Source: CAZWBR01 sp964632305 (GTDB taxonomy: Bacteria; Bacteroidota; Bacteroidia; Bacteroidales; Prolixibacteraceae). From it: a DNA stretch of 64,000 bases. Shown one piece after another: positions 8,473 to 17,417 of the stretch. The notes beneath the pieces are model-generated. The model saw nothing but the letters and a program-made list of their open reading frames with translations. It did not search any database and was not told where the DNA came from. The stretch spans positions 62,001 to 126,000 of the forward strand of contig CAZWBR010000004.1 in NCBI GenBank assembly GCA_964632305.1, written 5' to 3'. A program made the position numbers and the translations under genes. The stretch's first letter is position 1, and each line of letters begins with the position of its first letter.

Positions 8473-9282
8473 CTATCGGTACATCTTAAACCAAGGCATG
8501 AAAAAATCCGGTTGGTTATAATGCAGCAATTCCCCATTCCAATCCGAGACCGTACAACCGGCAGCTTCACAAATTGCATGACCGGCAGCAAGGTCCCATT
8601 CCATGATATGGCTCATCCTCGGGTAATAATCGGCGCTTCCCTCGGCCACAAGACACATCTTTATGGAACTACCCCGGATAAGCATACGGGCCTTCCCTAT
8701 TCCTTTTTGATTGATTATCTCCTGAATATGTTCTTTGGTCTGATTGTCCATATGCGAATGGCTTCCCATGATGATGTAATCTTTTTTATTCGTATCCTTA
8801 GGAAGTTTCTCGTGCTTGGTTGTAATATCCAATGGATCAATATTTTGAATGTTCTCTACTTTCCATGCACCAAATCGGGAAGCTCCATAATAGAGAGTTT
8901 GATGAACCGGAAGATAGATCACCCCTAAAACAGGATAATCATTCTCCATTAAAGCAATATTCACCGTAAAGTCTTCACTTTTCCGAATGAATTCCTTTGT
9001 TCCATCCAAGGGATCGATGCACCAGTAATAATTCCAGCTATTTCTTTCTTCAATAGTAGGGAACTCCTCTTCTTCCGACAGTATTGGCAATTGTGACGGG
9101 GATAAAATATCCTTTATCAGTTTACTGGATGCCTTATCTGCTTGGGTTACCGGCGAATTGTCTGATTTTACCTTGACAGTGAACCCTTCGCTGGTATAGT
9201 ATTCCATAATTTTTTGACCTGCCTGAAGGGCAGCATCAATTGAAAGGGACAGACATTTTTCGTAATTATCTTTGGTCAACAT
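8473..9282 (-). CDS. cysQ: 3'(2'),5'-bisphosphate nucleotidase CysQ
   Basis: A 269-residue inositol-monophosphatase-fold enzyme that removes the 3'-phosphate of PAP, the by-product of sulfate assimilation. Seen: substrate/metal motif EEEFP, the hallmark WCIDPLDGTKEFI (metal-binding Asp-x-x-Asp-Gly-Thr) and the C-terminal WDLAAGHAICEAAG motif. KEF after DGT is typical of CysQ rather than SuhB. The start ATG at 9282 is the first in frame. Other sulfate genes are not in the window. Confidence 0.92.
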   Translation of the reverse strand: MLTKDNYEKCLSLSIDAALQAGQKIMEYYTSEGFTVKVKSDNSPVTQADKASSKLIKDILSPSQLPILSEEEEFPTIEERNSWNYYWCIDPLDGTKEFIRKSEDFTVNIALMENDYPVLGVIYLPVHQTLYYGASRFGAWKVENIQNIDPLDITTKHEKLPKDTNKKDYIIMGSHSHMDNQTKEHIQEIINQKGIGKARMLIRGSSIKMCLVAEGSADYYPRMSHIMEWDLAAGHAICEAAGCTVSDWNGELLHYNQPDFFMPWFKMYR

Positions 9283-9332
9283 TTTTAAATCGTTGTTTGC
9301 TGAATAACTGAATTACGAATGTAGGAATAAGT

Positions 9333-9340
9333 TAAATTTG
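9333..9340 (+). promoter_or_regulatory. Candidate Bacteroidota -7 box for the nuclease gene
   Basis: TAAATTTG matches TAnnTTTG. It lies only 7 nt before the ATG at 9348, implying a nearly leaderless mRNA if used. No good -33 TTTG is seen at the usual spacing. Confidence 0.3.
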
Positions 9341-9347
9341 TCACATC

Positions 9348-10697
9348 ATGTTTGCCATTATCGATATAGAAACAACAGGAGCCAGCCCGTCAAACGGAAA
9401 AATAACGGAAATTGCGGTGTATATCCATAATGGGGAGACGATTACTGATTCCTTTATTTCGCTGATTAATCCTGAGTGTAATATTCCCTGGAATATTACT
9501 CGGTTGACCGGCATTACGAATGAGATGGTAGCTACGGCTCCAAAGTTCTACGAGATAGCCAAGAAGATTGTTGAAATAACAGCCGGTAAAACTTTTGTAG
9601 CCCACAATGTTTCGTTCGACTATTCCTTTATACGGGAAGAATTTAAGCGATTGGGTTATGATTATAAACGTAAAACGGTGTGTACGGTTAATTTAAGCCG
9701 TAAGCTGATACCCGGTCATCGTTCCTACTCGCTTGGAAATATCTGTAACGAACTTGGGATTGTGATCGACGGACGTCACCGGGCCTCTGGTGACGCTTAT
9801 GCCACAGTTAAATTATTTGAGATACTTTTACAATTGAGAGGAGCCAATGATTCAGGGCTTTTTTCAAATCGGCCAACGATACTTACCGAAGAACAAATTT
9901 CATCTCTCCCTGGGAAAACAGGGGTTTATTATCTCTATGACCAGGGGAATAGTATTATTTATATAGGTAAAAGCACCAATATTCATCAACGTGTGCTATC
10001 GCATCTGAATAATACAAAAACCAAGAAAGCGATTGAGATGCGGGATCGGATTGCCGGGGTTGATAGTGAGGAGACGGGCAGTGAGTTAGTGGCCTTATTG
10101 TTGGAGTCGGCGGAGATAAAAAAACATAAGCCGTTATATAACAGGGCTCAACGCAGATCTACCTTTGACTTTGGAATTTTTTGCAGTGAAGATGACAATG
10201 GATATATAAATTTTGAAGCACGTAAGATTGGCGAGGAGGAGATTCCCATAACCACTTTTCATTTTTATCAGGAGGCGGTAGATTATCTTCATGATCTTTC
10301 CGATGAATATGGATTATGCAAGAAACTTTGCCATCTGGAGGAGAGCAGTGACGGTTGTTTTAACTTTCAGATCAAAAAATGTTCAGGAGCTTGTATGGGA
10401 ATTGAAACTGCCGAGGAATACAATGTCCGGGTCCGAAATGCTATCCGACCATTTCAATTCAGGTCACCCGATTTTTTTATTGTAGATCAGGGGCGTAATC
10501 AGGAAGAACGGGCAGTGATCAAAATTCAGAATGGACAGTACAAGGGTTTTGGATATTTGCATGTAGACGCATTTAATAATGGTGTCGGGATATTGCACGA
10601 TTGTATCAGACCCCATGCCCATAATCGGGATACCTACAATATCATCCGTGGATACATCAATCAAAATTCAGGAAAAATAAAGATTATTGAGTACTGA
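9348..10697 (+). CDS. DEDDh exonuclease / GIY-YIG nuclease fusion (DnaQ-UvrC-like)
   Basis: A 449-residue two-nuclease fusion. Residues 1-165 form a DnaQ-type 3'-5' exonuclease: D6 and E8 in AIIDIETTG, Asp in HNVSFDYSF, and the HRASGDA motif supplying the last His and Asp. Residues from about 188 form a GIY-YIG domain (GVYYLYDQG, then IIYIGKSTNI) like the UvrC N-terminus or Cho. The C-terminal part carries conserved Cys (LCKKLCHLEE, KKCSGAC) as in UvrC-like proteins. Such fusions occur across Bacteroidota and Actinomycetota and are presumed to act in DNA repair. It overlaps the convergent photolyase gene by 14 nt, another repair gene. Confidence 0.88.
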   Translation: MFAIIDIETTGASPSNGKITEIAVYIHNGETITDSFISLINPECNIPWNITRLTGITNEMVATAPKFYEIAKKIVEITAGKTFVAHNVSFDYSFIREEFKRLGYDYKRKTVCTVNLSRKLIPGHRSYSLGNICNELGIVIDGRHRASGDAYATVKLFEILLQLRGANDSGLFSNRPTILTEEQISSLPGKTGVYYLYDQGNSIIYIGKSTNIHQRVLSHLNNTKTKKAIEMRDRIAGVDSEETGSELVALLLESAEIKKHKPLYNRAQRRSTFDFGIFCSEDDNGYINFEARKIGEEEIPITTFHFYQEAVDYLHDLSDEYGLCKKLCHLEESSDGCFNFQIKKCSGACMGIETAEEYNVRVRNAIRPFQFRSPDFFIVDQGRNQEERAVIKIQNGQYKGFGYLHVDAFNNGVGILHDCIRPHAHNRDTYNIIRGYINQNSGKIKIIEY

Positions 10698-12012
10698 CAT
10701 TAGCGACTACTTCATTGTACCGTTTGATGGCCCGATCGCGGGCAAAAGCATGATCGATAATCTTCTCCGGGTAATCAGCGGTCCCCAATTCCGGGATCCA
10801 TTTTTTGATGTACTCCAGATCGGGATCAAACTTAGCGGCCTGCAATTCGGGATTGAAAATTCTGAAATAGGGAACCGCATCGCAACCGGAACCTGCTGCC
10901 CATTGCCAGCCACCGTTGTTGGAAGCCAGTTCGTAATCCTGTAGCTTTGATGCGAAATAGGCTTCACCCCATCGCCAATCGATTAATAAATGTTTACAGA
11001 GAAAGCCGGCAGTGATCATTCGTACCCGATTGTGCATAAACCCGGTGGCATTTAGTTCGCGCATACCTGCATCGACAAACGGATAACCGGTCCTACCCTC
11101 GCACCAGGCTTGAAAATGGTCAGGATTATTTTCCCATCTGATCGCATCATAGGCCGGTTTAAATGACTTGGTTACGACATGCGGGAAAAACCATAAGATC
11201 TGACTGTAAAAGTTGCGCCAGATGAGCTCCGACAGGAAGGTGTCAGAGTGGTGCATTGCGAGGGCCGTCACTTTGCGGATACTTACCGTTCCAAAACGAA
11301 GATGAACGCTCAGCCTTGAAGTGCCATTACGGGCCGGGAAATCGCGATCAAGGGCATACCTGTCCAGCAGCTTTTGCGGGAGTGTTTTAGCCGGAAAATC
11401 CACATTAACCTGATCAAAACCCAGCGATTCGATTGTCGGCATCGGGAGCGGCTTTATCCGTAAAAAATGATGATAATAGACCGATGTCTTGTATGAATGG
11501 AGCATCTCTTGGTTCAGCTTTTCCAGGAACCTGTTTTTATAAGGTGTAAAAACAGTATATGGTTTTCCGTCGGGTTTCACCAGTTCCTCTTTTTCAAAAA
11601 GAACATGATCTTTATAGGTTATAAACTCACTCTTATGATTTTTTAAAAAACGTTCCACCTCTGCATCCCGCTGTAGGGCATAGGGTTCATAATCTCTATT
11701 TGCATAAACACTACAGATATGATATTGTTCCGACAGAGTTTTAAAAACCTCCACCGGTTGTCCGTAAGCCACATAAATTGTCGCCCCGATCTGCTCCAAC
11801 TCCTGTTTTATTCCCTTTAAAACAGTATAGATGAAATTGACCCGGTAATCGGGCCGGTATTCCAGTTGATCCAGAATAAAGGGATCAAATATAAAGAGGG
11901 GTAATACATTTTCTCTGGTCTTCAGGGCATGGAACAATGCTGTATTATCTTCCAATCTCAAATCCCGCCGTAACCAGGTAATATTGACAACACTCTTCTC
12001 CTTCGTTTTCAT
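10684..12012 (-). CDS. phrB: Deoxyribodipyrimidine photo-lyase / cryptochrome family protein
   Basis: A 442-residue class I photolyase-type protein. The N-terminal Rossmann domain starts NITWLRRDLRLEDNTAL and would bind an antenna chromophore; the C-terminal FAD domain includes NGTSRLSVHLRFGT, LIWRNFYSQI, MHNRVRMITAGFLCKHLL and the ASNNGGWQWAAGSGCD motif that contacts FAD and lesion. Together these indicate light-driven repair of cyclobutane pyrimidine dimers. The family also contains cryptochromes, so activity is inferred from motif conservation. The 3' end overlaps the convergent nuclease fusion. Confidence 0.93.
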   Translation of the reverse strand: MKTKEKSVVNITWLRRDLRLEDNTALFHALKTRENVLPLFIFDPFILDQLEYRPDYRVNFIYTVLKGIKQELEQIGATIYVAYGQPVEVFKTLSEQYHICSVYANRDYEPYALQRDAEVERFLKNHKSEFITYKDHVLFEKEELVKPDGKPYTVFTPYKNRFLEKLNQEMLHSYKTSVYYHHFLRIKPLPMPTIESLGFDQVNVDFPAKTLPQKLLDRYALDRDFPARNGTSRLSVHLRFGTVSIRKVTALAMHHSDTFLSELIWRNFYSQILWFFPHVVTKSFKPAYDAIRWENNPDHFQAWCEGRTGYPFVDAGMRELNATGFMHNRVRMITAGFLCKHLLIDWRWGEAYFASKLQDYELASNNGGWQWAAGSGCDAVPYFRIFNPELQAAKFDPDLEYIKKWIPELGTADYPEKIIDHAFARDRAIKRYNEVVANVSTQ

Positions 12013-12194
12013 AACATTTGTCTTTATCAGGTATTTGTTTTAAAGGTAGATTATCTTTCCAAACTAAATTATTCTTTTTAAAAAGGTTAAAATGAATATT
12101 GTTAAGAAATAATCAACACAACTTATGGTAGGTAAAATACTAAAAAGCCGTAAACAAACCTTATTTTTGTTTTAATTTATTTACAAATCAAGAA

Positions 12195-12202
12195 TATCTT
12201 TG
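12195..12202 (+). promoter_or_regulatory. Candidate -7 box for threonine aldolase
   Basis: TATCTTTG matches TAnnTTTG, 17 nt upstream of the ATG. An upstream TTTG exists near 12170 but at about 25 nt spacing, longer than the usual 19-21. Confidence 0.4.
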
Positions 12203-12219
12203 ATTTAAAACGATTAGAT

Positions 12220-13254
12220 ATGGGAAGAGGTTTTGCAAGCGACAATAATTCAGGGATCCACCCATCAATACTGGCTGCGATCGAAAGTGCCAACAGGGGA
12301 CATGAGATTGGCTACGGAGATGATCCCTATACCCGTGAGGCCGAAGATCTGTTGAAAAAGGAGTTTGGAGCAGATACTGCCATCTTTTTTGTATTAACAG
12401 GGACAGGAGCCAATATTCTTGGACTGCAATCGATATCGCGTTCTTTCAATTCGATCATATGTGCTGAAACCGCACATATTCAGGTTGATGAATGTGGCGC
12501 ACCCGAGAAATTTACGGGGAGTAAGATTATCCCTATTCCTTCTGCCGATGGAAAAATCACTCCCGGACTGATTGAAAAGCAGCTTCATGGATTTGGTTTT
12601 GAACATCACGCCCAACCGGGAGTAATCAGCATTACTCAATCGACTGAAATGGGAACTATCTATACGGTGGAAGAGATCAAGGAACTCGCCAACCTGGCCC
12701 ATCAAAATGGAATGTACCTGCATATGGACGGAGCCCGGATTGCGAATGCTGCTGTTGCCCTGGGTTTATCCTTCCGGGAGTTTACAAAAGAGGCCGGTGT
12801 GGATGTTTTATCTTTTGGTGGTACAAAAAACGGATTAATGATCGGCGAAGCAGTTCTTATTTTTAATCCAAAGTTGGCTGAGTATTCCAAATATTATCGA
12901 AAACAGGCCGCCCAACTCTGTTCCAAGATGAGGTTTGTCAGCGCGCAGTTTATTCCTTATTTGAAAGAAGAAATTTGGAAGGCTAATGCCCTTCATTCCA
13001 ATAAAATGGCAATACTAATGGAGCAATCCATTCGAAAAATCAGGGGAATTGAAATAACCCAGAAAGTAGAATCAAACGGTGTTTTTGCCATTCTACCTAA
13101 AGCAATCATACCCAAGCTGCAGGAGAAATATTTCTTTTACACCTGGGATGAACAGAAAGGGGAAGTCCGCTGGATGACCTCATTCGATACCCGGGAAGAG
13201 GATATCCTGGGTTTCGCTGCACTACTTGAAGAATACATGACTGAATACCAATAG
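12220..13254 (+). CDS. ltaE: Low-specificity L-threonine aldolase
   Basis: A 344-residue fold-type I PLP enzyme cleaving L-threonine to glycine and acetaldehyde. Seen: the N-terminal FASDNNSGIHP motif, GYGDDPYT, the GTGAN phosphate-binding turn, LHMDGARIANA with the PLP-contacting Asp, and SFGGTKNG containing the Schiff-base Lys at residue 203. The gene starts just after a TATCTTTG box and is followed by rhomboid 10 nt downstream, so the two may share a transcript. Confidence 0.93.
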   Translation: MGRGFASDNNSGIHPSILAAIESANRGHEIGYGDDPYTREAEDLLKKEFGADTAIFFVLTGTGANILGLQSISRSFNSIICAETAHIQVDECGAPEKFTGSKIIPIPSADGKITPGLIEKQLHGFGFEHHAQPGVISITQSTEMGTIYTVEEIKELANLAHQNGMYLHMDGARIANAAVALGLSFREFTKEAGVDVLSFGGTKNGLMIGEAVLIFNPKLAEYSKYYRKQAAQLCSKMRFVSAQFIPYLKEEIWKANALHSNKMAILMEQSIRKIRGIEITQKVESNGVFAILPKAIIPKLQEKYFFYTWDEQKGEVRWMTSFDTREEDILGFAALLEEYMTEYQ

Positions 13255-13264
13255 AGAAACCACC

Positions 13265-14056
13265 ATGATCTTTCAACGATATTTTCCTGAAAGAACTGGT
13301 GATGAACCGGCTGTACCGGAAAAGACAATCCTTCGGCATAGCCTCTTTTTTTCTCTTCTCTTACTGATAATGATTTGGTTAGTCTTCCTCTTTGAACTGA
13401 CCTATCAATTCGATTTTTCAAGATTGGGCATTTATCCCCGGTCGTTGAAAGGATTAACAGGTATTCTGACCGCTCCTTTGATTCACGGAAGCCTAAGCCA
13501 CGTTGCAGCTAACTCCCTGCCTTTATTTACGCTCTCTTTAGCTCTTTTTTATTTTTACCGGAGTTTGTCCTATCCTATTCTGTTTTCCATCTATCTTCTA
13601 TCCGGAATCTGTGTCTGGCTTGGCGGAAGGGAGGCTTGGCATATCGGGGCCAGCGGTTTGATTTATGGGATGGCCTCTTTTTTAATCTTCAGCGGAATTA
13701 TCCGCAACGATATTCGTTTATTGACCATTTCGTTGATTGTAATCTTGCTGTATGGTGGGCTGTTTTGGGGTATCTTCCCTATTTGGCCCGAAATTTCCTG
13801 GGAATCACATTTGTGGGGAAGTGTCTCTGGGTTTATCCTCGCGCTGGTTTTCAGGAATAATGGTCCCGCCAACCAGTCCTGGAATTGGGAGGAGGATAAA
13901 GATGATGAAGCAGATGAGTCTGTTTTCAGTCTGGATTCGGAGGATGATAGCCCACAGAATGGGGATCAGATGAAAAGAGAAGTGTTAGAGAAACCGATTA
14001 TTATTTCTATTTTTGCACCAAGTTTGACGATTAGAAAACGAAAATTAGTTCTGTAA
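13265..14056 (+). CDS. Rhomboid family intramembrane serine protease
   Basis: A 263-residue polytopic membrane protein. The catalytic dyad is visible: Ser130 in the GASG motif (HIGASGLIYG) and His182 in SHLWGSVSG; the oxyanion HxxxN motif is H79VAAN83. About six membrane segments are present, the first at 28-45. The tail after residue 200 is acidic and low complexity, ending in a basic stretch. Rhomboids cleave transmembrane helices; the target is unknown. It lies 3 nt before nusB and starts the run nusB-DUF1573-yajC. Confidence 0.9.
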   Translation: MIFQRYFPERTGDEPAVPEKTILRHSLFFSLLLLIMIWLVFLFELTYQFDFSRLGIYPRSLKGLTGILTAPLIHGSLSHVAANSLPLFTLSLALFYFYRSLSYPILFSIYLLSGICVWLGGREAWHIGASGLIYGMASFLIFSGIIRNDIRLLTISLIVILLYGGLFWGIFPIWPEISWESHLWGSVSGFILALVFRNNGPANQSWNWEEDKDDEADESVFSLDSEDDSPQNGDQMKREVLEKPIIISIFAPSLTIRKRKLVL

Positions 14057-14059
14057 AAT

Positions 14060-15007
14060 ATGATTAGTCGTAGGATCATCCGTACCAAAGTGCTGCAAAT
14101 ATTGTATGCCCATGTTTCAACCCCAGAGAAATCTGTCCAACAATCGGAAAGCGAGCTCTACTTTAGCATCCAAAAAACATACGATCTTTACCACCTTCTT
14201 TTCGATTTTTTGGTGCAGGTTCGTAATTATGCTAATGATCGGATCGAAGCAAGAAAACATAAAAACCTGCCCACCGAGGAAGATCTGAATCCCAACACCC
14301 GTTTTGTACATAACCGGTTGATTGCTCAGTTGTCCACTGACGAAGGATTGAACAAATATTTGGAGAAAAATAAAATCTCATGGATCAACTACCCCGAATT
14401 GATCAAAAACATTTATCAGACGATGGTTGAATCCGCGGTTTACAACAATTACATCAGCTCGAAATATGATGATTTTCAAAACGACCGGAAGTTTTGCGAA
14501 GATTTCTTCTCCGAGTTACTACTGAATAATGAGCAATTTACCAATGAATTGGAAGAACAAAGCATCTATTGGAACGATGATTTCGATTTCGTCGTTTCAA
14601 TGGTGATCAAGACCTTGAAACGGTTCAAACCGGAAACTTCAAGAGATGAATTAATGCTGTCCATGTATAAGGATGATGAAGACCGGGAATTCACCACGAA
14701 ATTATTCCGAAAAGCCATTATGGGGAACAATGAAAACAGGAAAACCATTGAATCCTATACAAAAAACTGGGATGTCGACCGCGTGGCGGTAATGGATATC
14801 CTGATCATGGAGCTGGCCCTGACCGAATTGACTGAGTTTCCTTCCATTCCGGTGAAAGTCACACTGAATGAATATATTGAGCTGGCTAAGTTCTACAGCA
14901 CCCAACGGAGCAGTACCTTCATTAATGGAGTCCTGGACCGTATTACCAAGGATTTTCGTGAGGAAGGTAAAATTGTGAAGGCTGGCAGAGGCCTATTGGA
15001 AGGATGA
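14060..15007 (+). CDS. nusB: Transcription antitermination factor NusB (long Bacteroidota form)
   Basis: A 315-residue protein. The start MISRRIIRTKVLQILYAH matches the NusB N-terminus that contacts boxA RNA, and the C-terminal half has the NusB helical core (RVAMDILIMELALTEL, then VTLNEYIELAKFYST and FINGVLDRI). It is about twice the E. coli length because of a middle helical insertion normal for this phylum. NusB with NusE promotes rRNA antitermination. Its stop overlaps the start of the next gene (ATGA). Confidence 0.92.
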   Translation: MISRRIIRTKVLQILYAHVSTPEKSVQQSESELYFSIQKTYDLYHLLFDFLVQVRNYANDRIEARKHKNLPTEEDLNPNTRFVHNRLIAQLSTDEGLNKYLEKNKISWINYPELIKNIYQTMVESAVYNNYISSKYDDFQNDRKFCEDFFSELLLNNEQFTNELEEQSIYWNDDFDFVVSMVIKTLKRFKPETSRDELMLSMYKDDEDREFTTKLFRKAIMGNNENRKTIESYTKNWDVDRVAVMDILIMELALTELTEFPSIPVKVTLNEYIELAKFYSTQRSSTFINGVLDRITKDFREEGKIVKAGRGLLEG

Positions 15008-15462
15008 AAAGATACGTGTTCCTAATCCTCTCTTTGCTGATGAGTTTTGCAATTATATGTTGCAATGGTAGGAAAACAGCTTCGGACAACCGAGGGAATT
15101 CAGTACCGGAAATTGAAAAAAAGAGTTCCGGCAAAATTGAATTTCTCAAAGAAATACATAATTTTGGTTCATTGAAAGCGGGTGAAGTGGTGGCTTTCTC
15201 CTTTGTTTTCTCCAACACGGGAACTGATCCGGTGAAGATCACGAAAATTGAAAATTCATGCGGATGTATCACAGTCCAATACGATTCGGAGGCGATCGGT
15301 CCCGGTAAGCAGTCAACTGTCGAGGTTGTCTTTAACACTGCCGGAGAATGGGGCAACCAAATCAAGACCATTAGTGTCAGTACTGCATCCGGTGAAACAA
15401 AGGAGTTGACGATTACAGCATATATTGAAAACGAAAGTTTTAATAATTTGATAAATAATTAA
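15004..15462 (+). CDS. DUF1573 domain lipoprotein
   Basis: A 152-residue exported protein. The signal sequence ends in a Cys-Cys pair at residues 19-20 (AIICCN), a plausible lipobox. The mature part is a DUF1573 immunoglobulin-like domain with the hallmark HNFGSLKAGEVV, FVFSNTGTDPVKI and SCGCITVQY (the CGC pair). The function of DUF1573 is not established. It overlaps nusB by 4 nt and precedes yajC by 2 nt, a tight operon. Confidence 0.88.
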   Translation: MKRYVFLILSLLMSFAIICCNGRKTASDNRGNSVPEIEKKSSGKIEFLKEIHNFGSLKAGEVVAFSFVFSNTGTDPVKITKIENSCGCITVQYDSEAIGPGKQSTVEVVFNTAGEWGNQIKTISVSTASGETKELTITAYIENESFNNLINN

Positions 15463-15464
15463 AA

Positions 15465-15782
15465 ATGAGTAAATTATTGTTTATTGTATTACAGCAACAA
15501 CCTCAGGGTGGTATGTTGGGCATGTTTTTGCCATTAATATTGATCATTGTGGTTTTCTACTTTTTTATGATCAGGCCACAAATGAAACGTCAGAAAGAAT
15601 TGCAAAAATTCCGTGATGCACTCCAGAAAGGCGATAAAGTTGTCACTACCGGCGGGATCTACGGAAAAATTGATGAGATTAAGGACAATTATATCTTCCT
15701 GGAAGTTGCACCTTCCGTCAAACTTCGGGTTGATAAAAGCGTTGTTTTGAAAGATATGTCTGACGCTCCCGTTCAGAAATAA
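15465..15782 (+). CDS. yajC: Sec translocase accessory subunit YajC
   Basis: A 105-residue protein with one membrane segment (about residues 19-36) followed by the family signature FMIRPQMKRQKE and GDKVVTTGGIYGKI. YajC associates with SecDF in the inner membrane. secD/secF are not adjacent here. A terminator follows at once (15786-15808). Confidence 0.95.
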   Translation: MSKLLFIVLQQQPQGGMLGMFLPLILIIVVFYFFMIRPQMKRQKELQKFRDALQKGDKVVTTGGIYGKIDEIKDNYIFLEVAPSVKLRVDKSVVLKDMSDAPVQK

Positions 15783-15785
15783 TTC

Positions 15786-15810
15786 AAAGGCCGGGAGACC
15801 GGCCTTTTTA
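15786..15810 (+). terminator. Terminator after yajC
   Basis: Arms AAAGGCCGG (15786-15794) and CCGGCCTTTT (15799-15808), GAGA loop, T run. It separates the yajC operon from ybbR. Confidence 0.85.
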
Positions 15811-15822
15811 ATCTTCAGAAAG

Positions 15823-16821
15823 ATGGGGACCAATAGAATCTTCAGTTTTCTAAAAAGCAAAGCAGTGAATCCAAGTAGCGGGAAAGCCTTGGTTTTTCTG
15901 ATCTGCCTTATCCTCTCTTCCTTCTTATGGTTACTGAACAGCCTCGAAAAAAGGTACACCGACCGGATCTCTGTTCCGGTCAAGTATGTAAACTTCCCGA
16001 AAGACAAACAACTCGCCGGAGCTCTGCCTAAAAAACTCGATCTTATGGTCGATGGTTACGGCTATACGCTACTGAGTCATAAACTTCGACTAACCTTTTC
16101 TCCGGTTATACTTAGTGTAAGTGATTTGACTGATAATGTGCTGGAAAACAGTAAAATATCAAAATACATCATCAACACCTCTTCCCACAAGGAAGAAATT
16201 GAAAAACAAATCAGTAGTGAGATCAAAATTTTAACGATCCGACCCGATACCATTGCCTTCACATTCAGCACTATTACTGAAAAAAAGATTAAAATTAAAC
16301 CTCATCTGCAACTTACTTTTAGCAAAGATTTTATTCTGCAAGCCTCACCATCGACAATTCCCGATTCGGTGCTGGTTCGCGGCCCGAAAGACATTCTGGA
16401 TACTCTACATTTTGTTTATACCAAAAACACCTTCTACAAAGACTTAACCCATCATGTCGAAGAAAGTATTCAGTTGCAACCTTCTGAAGGATTGACCTAT
16501 GCTCAGAAAAGGGTCACACTGTTTATTCCGGTGGAGCAGAATACCGAAGTGGCATTTGATGTTCCGGTTGAAGTGATCAACCGTCCCGATTCGATCCAGA
16601 TAAAAACCTTTCCCGGAAAGGTAAAAGTAAATTGCCGCATTGGTCTAAGCAATTATAAAAAATTAAATCAGAGCAGCTTTAAAGCTGTAGTCGATTTCTC
16701 CAAATTATCCGGATCGGTCAACCGTCTTCCGGTTGCGCTGGTCGATTATCCCGAGATCGTATTGTCAGTCAATTATGCCCCGCATGAAGTTGAGTATATC
16801 ATTGAAAATTCAGGCCGATGA
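15823..16821 (+). CDS. YbbR/CdaR-like membrane-anchored protein
   Basis: A 332-residue protein with one N-terminal membrane segment (about residues 20-38, FLICLILSSFLWLLN) and an extracytoplasmic region with YbbR-like repeats (RISVPVKYVNFP; VLVRGPKDILDTL; FDVPVEVINRP). In Firmicutes YbbR (CdaR) regulates the diadenylate cyclase CdaA; Bacteroidota members usually sit before coaE, as here (4-nt overlap), and lack that link. The role is therefore unproven. Confidence 0.82.
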   Translation: MGTNRIFSFLKSKAVNPSSGKALVFLICLILSSFLWLLNSLEKRYTDRISVPVKYVNFPKDKQLAGALPKKLDLMVDGYGYTLLSHKLRLTFSPVILSVSDLTDNVLENSKISKYIINTSSHKEEIEKQISSEIKILTIRPDTIAFTFSTITEKKIKIKPHLQLTFSKDFILQASPSTIPDSVLVRGPKDILDTLHFVYTKNTFYKDLTHHVEESIQLQPSEGLTYAQKRVTLFIPVEQNTEVAFDVPVEVINRPDSIQIKTFPGKVKVNCRIGLSNYKKLNQSSFKAVVDFSKLSGSVNRLPVALVDYPEIVLSVNYAPHEVEYIIENSGR

Positions 16822-17417
16822 TCAGAGTAGGCATTACCGGAGGAATTGGAAGTGGAAAAACCACTGTTTGCGAGGTGTTTAAATTATTGGGCGTTCCAGT
16901 TTTTTTTGCCGATCAGGAAGCTCGTAATTTACAGGATCATGATCTGGAGTTAAAAAAAGAATTGATTGCACTCTTCGGAAATGAGATCTATCTTCCTCAA
17001 GGCACTTTAAACCGTATGAAACTGGCAGGGGTGATCTTTAACGACAAACAGGCACTGAAAAAAGTGAATGCAATAATTCATCCAAGAGTCAGGGAACGGC
17101 TGAACACCTGGTCTAGCCAATATCAGGCTCAACCTTATGTCCTTTACGAAGCGGCAGTACTCTTCGAGAGCGGAACTTACAAAGATTGCGATCTGAATAT
17201 TATCGTCGTTGCCGATAAACAGCTTCGTCTTACCCGGGTGATAAAGAGAGATGGATTAAAAGAGTGCGACATTTTAAGCCGGATGAACAATCAGTTAACG
17301 GATGAGCAAAAAATTCCCCTGGCCGATTTCGTAATTTACAATGATCAACAAAGACTTATTATTCCACAAGTATTGGATATCGATAAAATAATCAAAGAGC
17401 ATGGCAAAGTTTGGTAA
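16818..17417 (+). CDS. coaE: Dephospho-CoA kinase
   Basis: A 199-residue P-loop kinase completing CoA synthesis. Seen: Walker A GITGGIGSGKTT at the N-terminus, FADQEARNL, the HP(R)VRERL lid region (IIHPRVRERL), and DCDLNIIVVAD with the later RDGLKECDILSRMNNQ. It overlaps ybbR at the start and the DnaJ-like gene by 17 nt at the end, implying translational coupling. Confidence 0.95.
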   Translation: MIRVGITGGIGSGKTTVCEVFKLLGVPVFFADQEARNLQDHDLELKKELIALFGNEIYLPQGTLNRMKLAGVIFNDKQALKKVNAIIHPRVRERLNTWSSQYQAQPYVLYEAAVLFESGTYKDCDLNIIVVADKQLRLTRVIKRDGLKECDILSRMNNQLTDEQKIPLADFVIYNDQQRLIIPQVLDIDKIIKEHGKVW

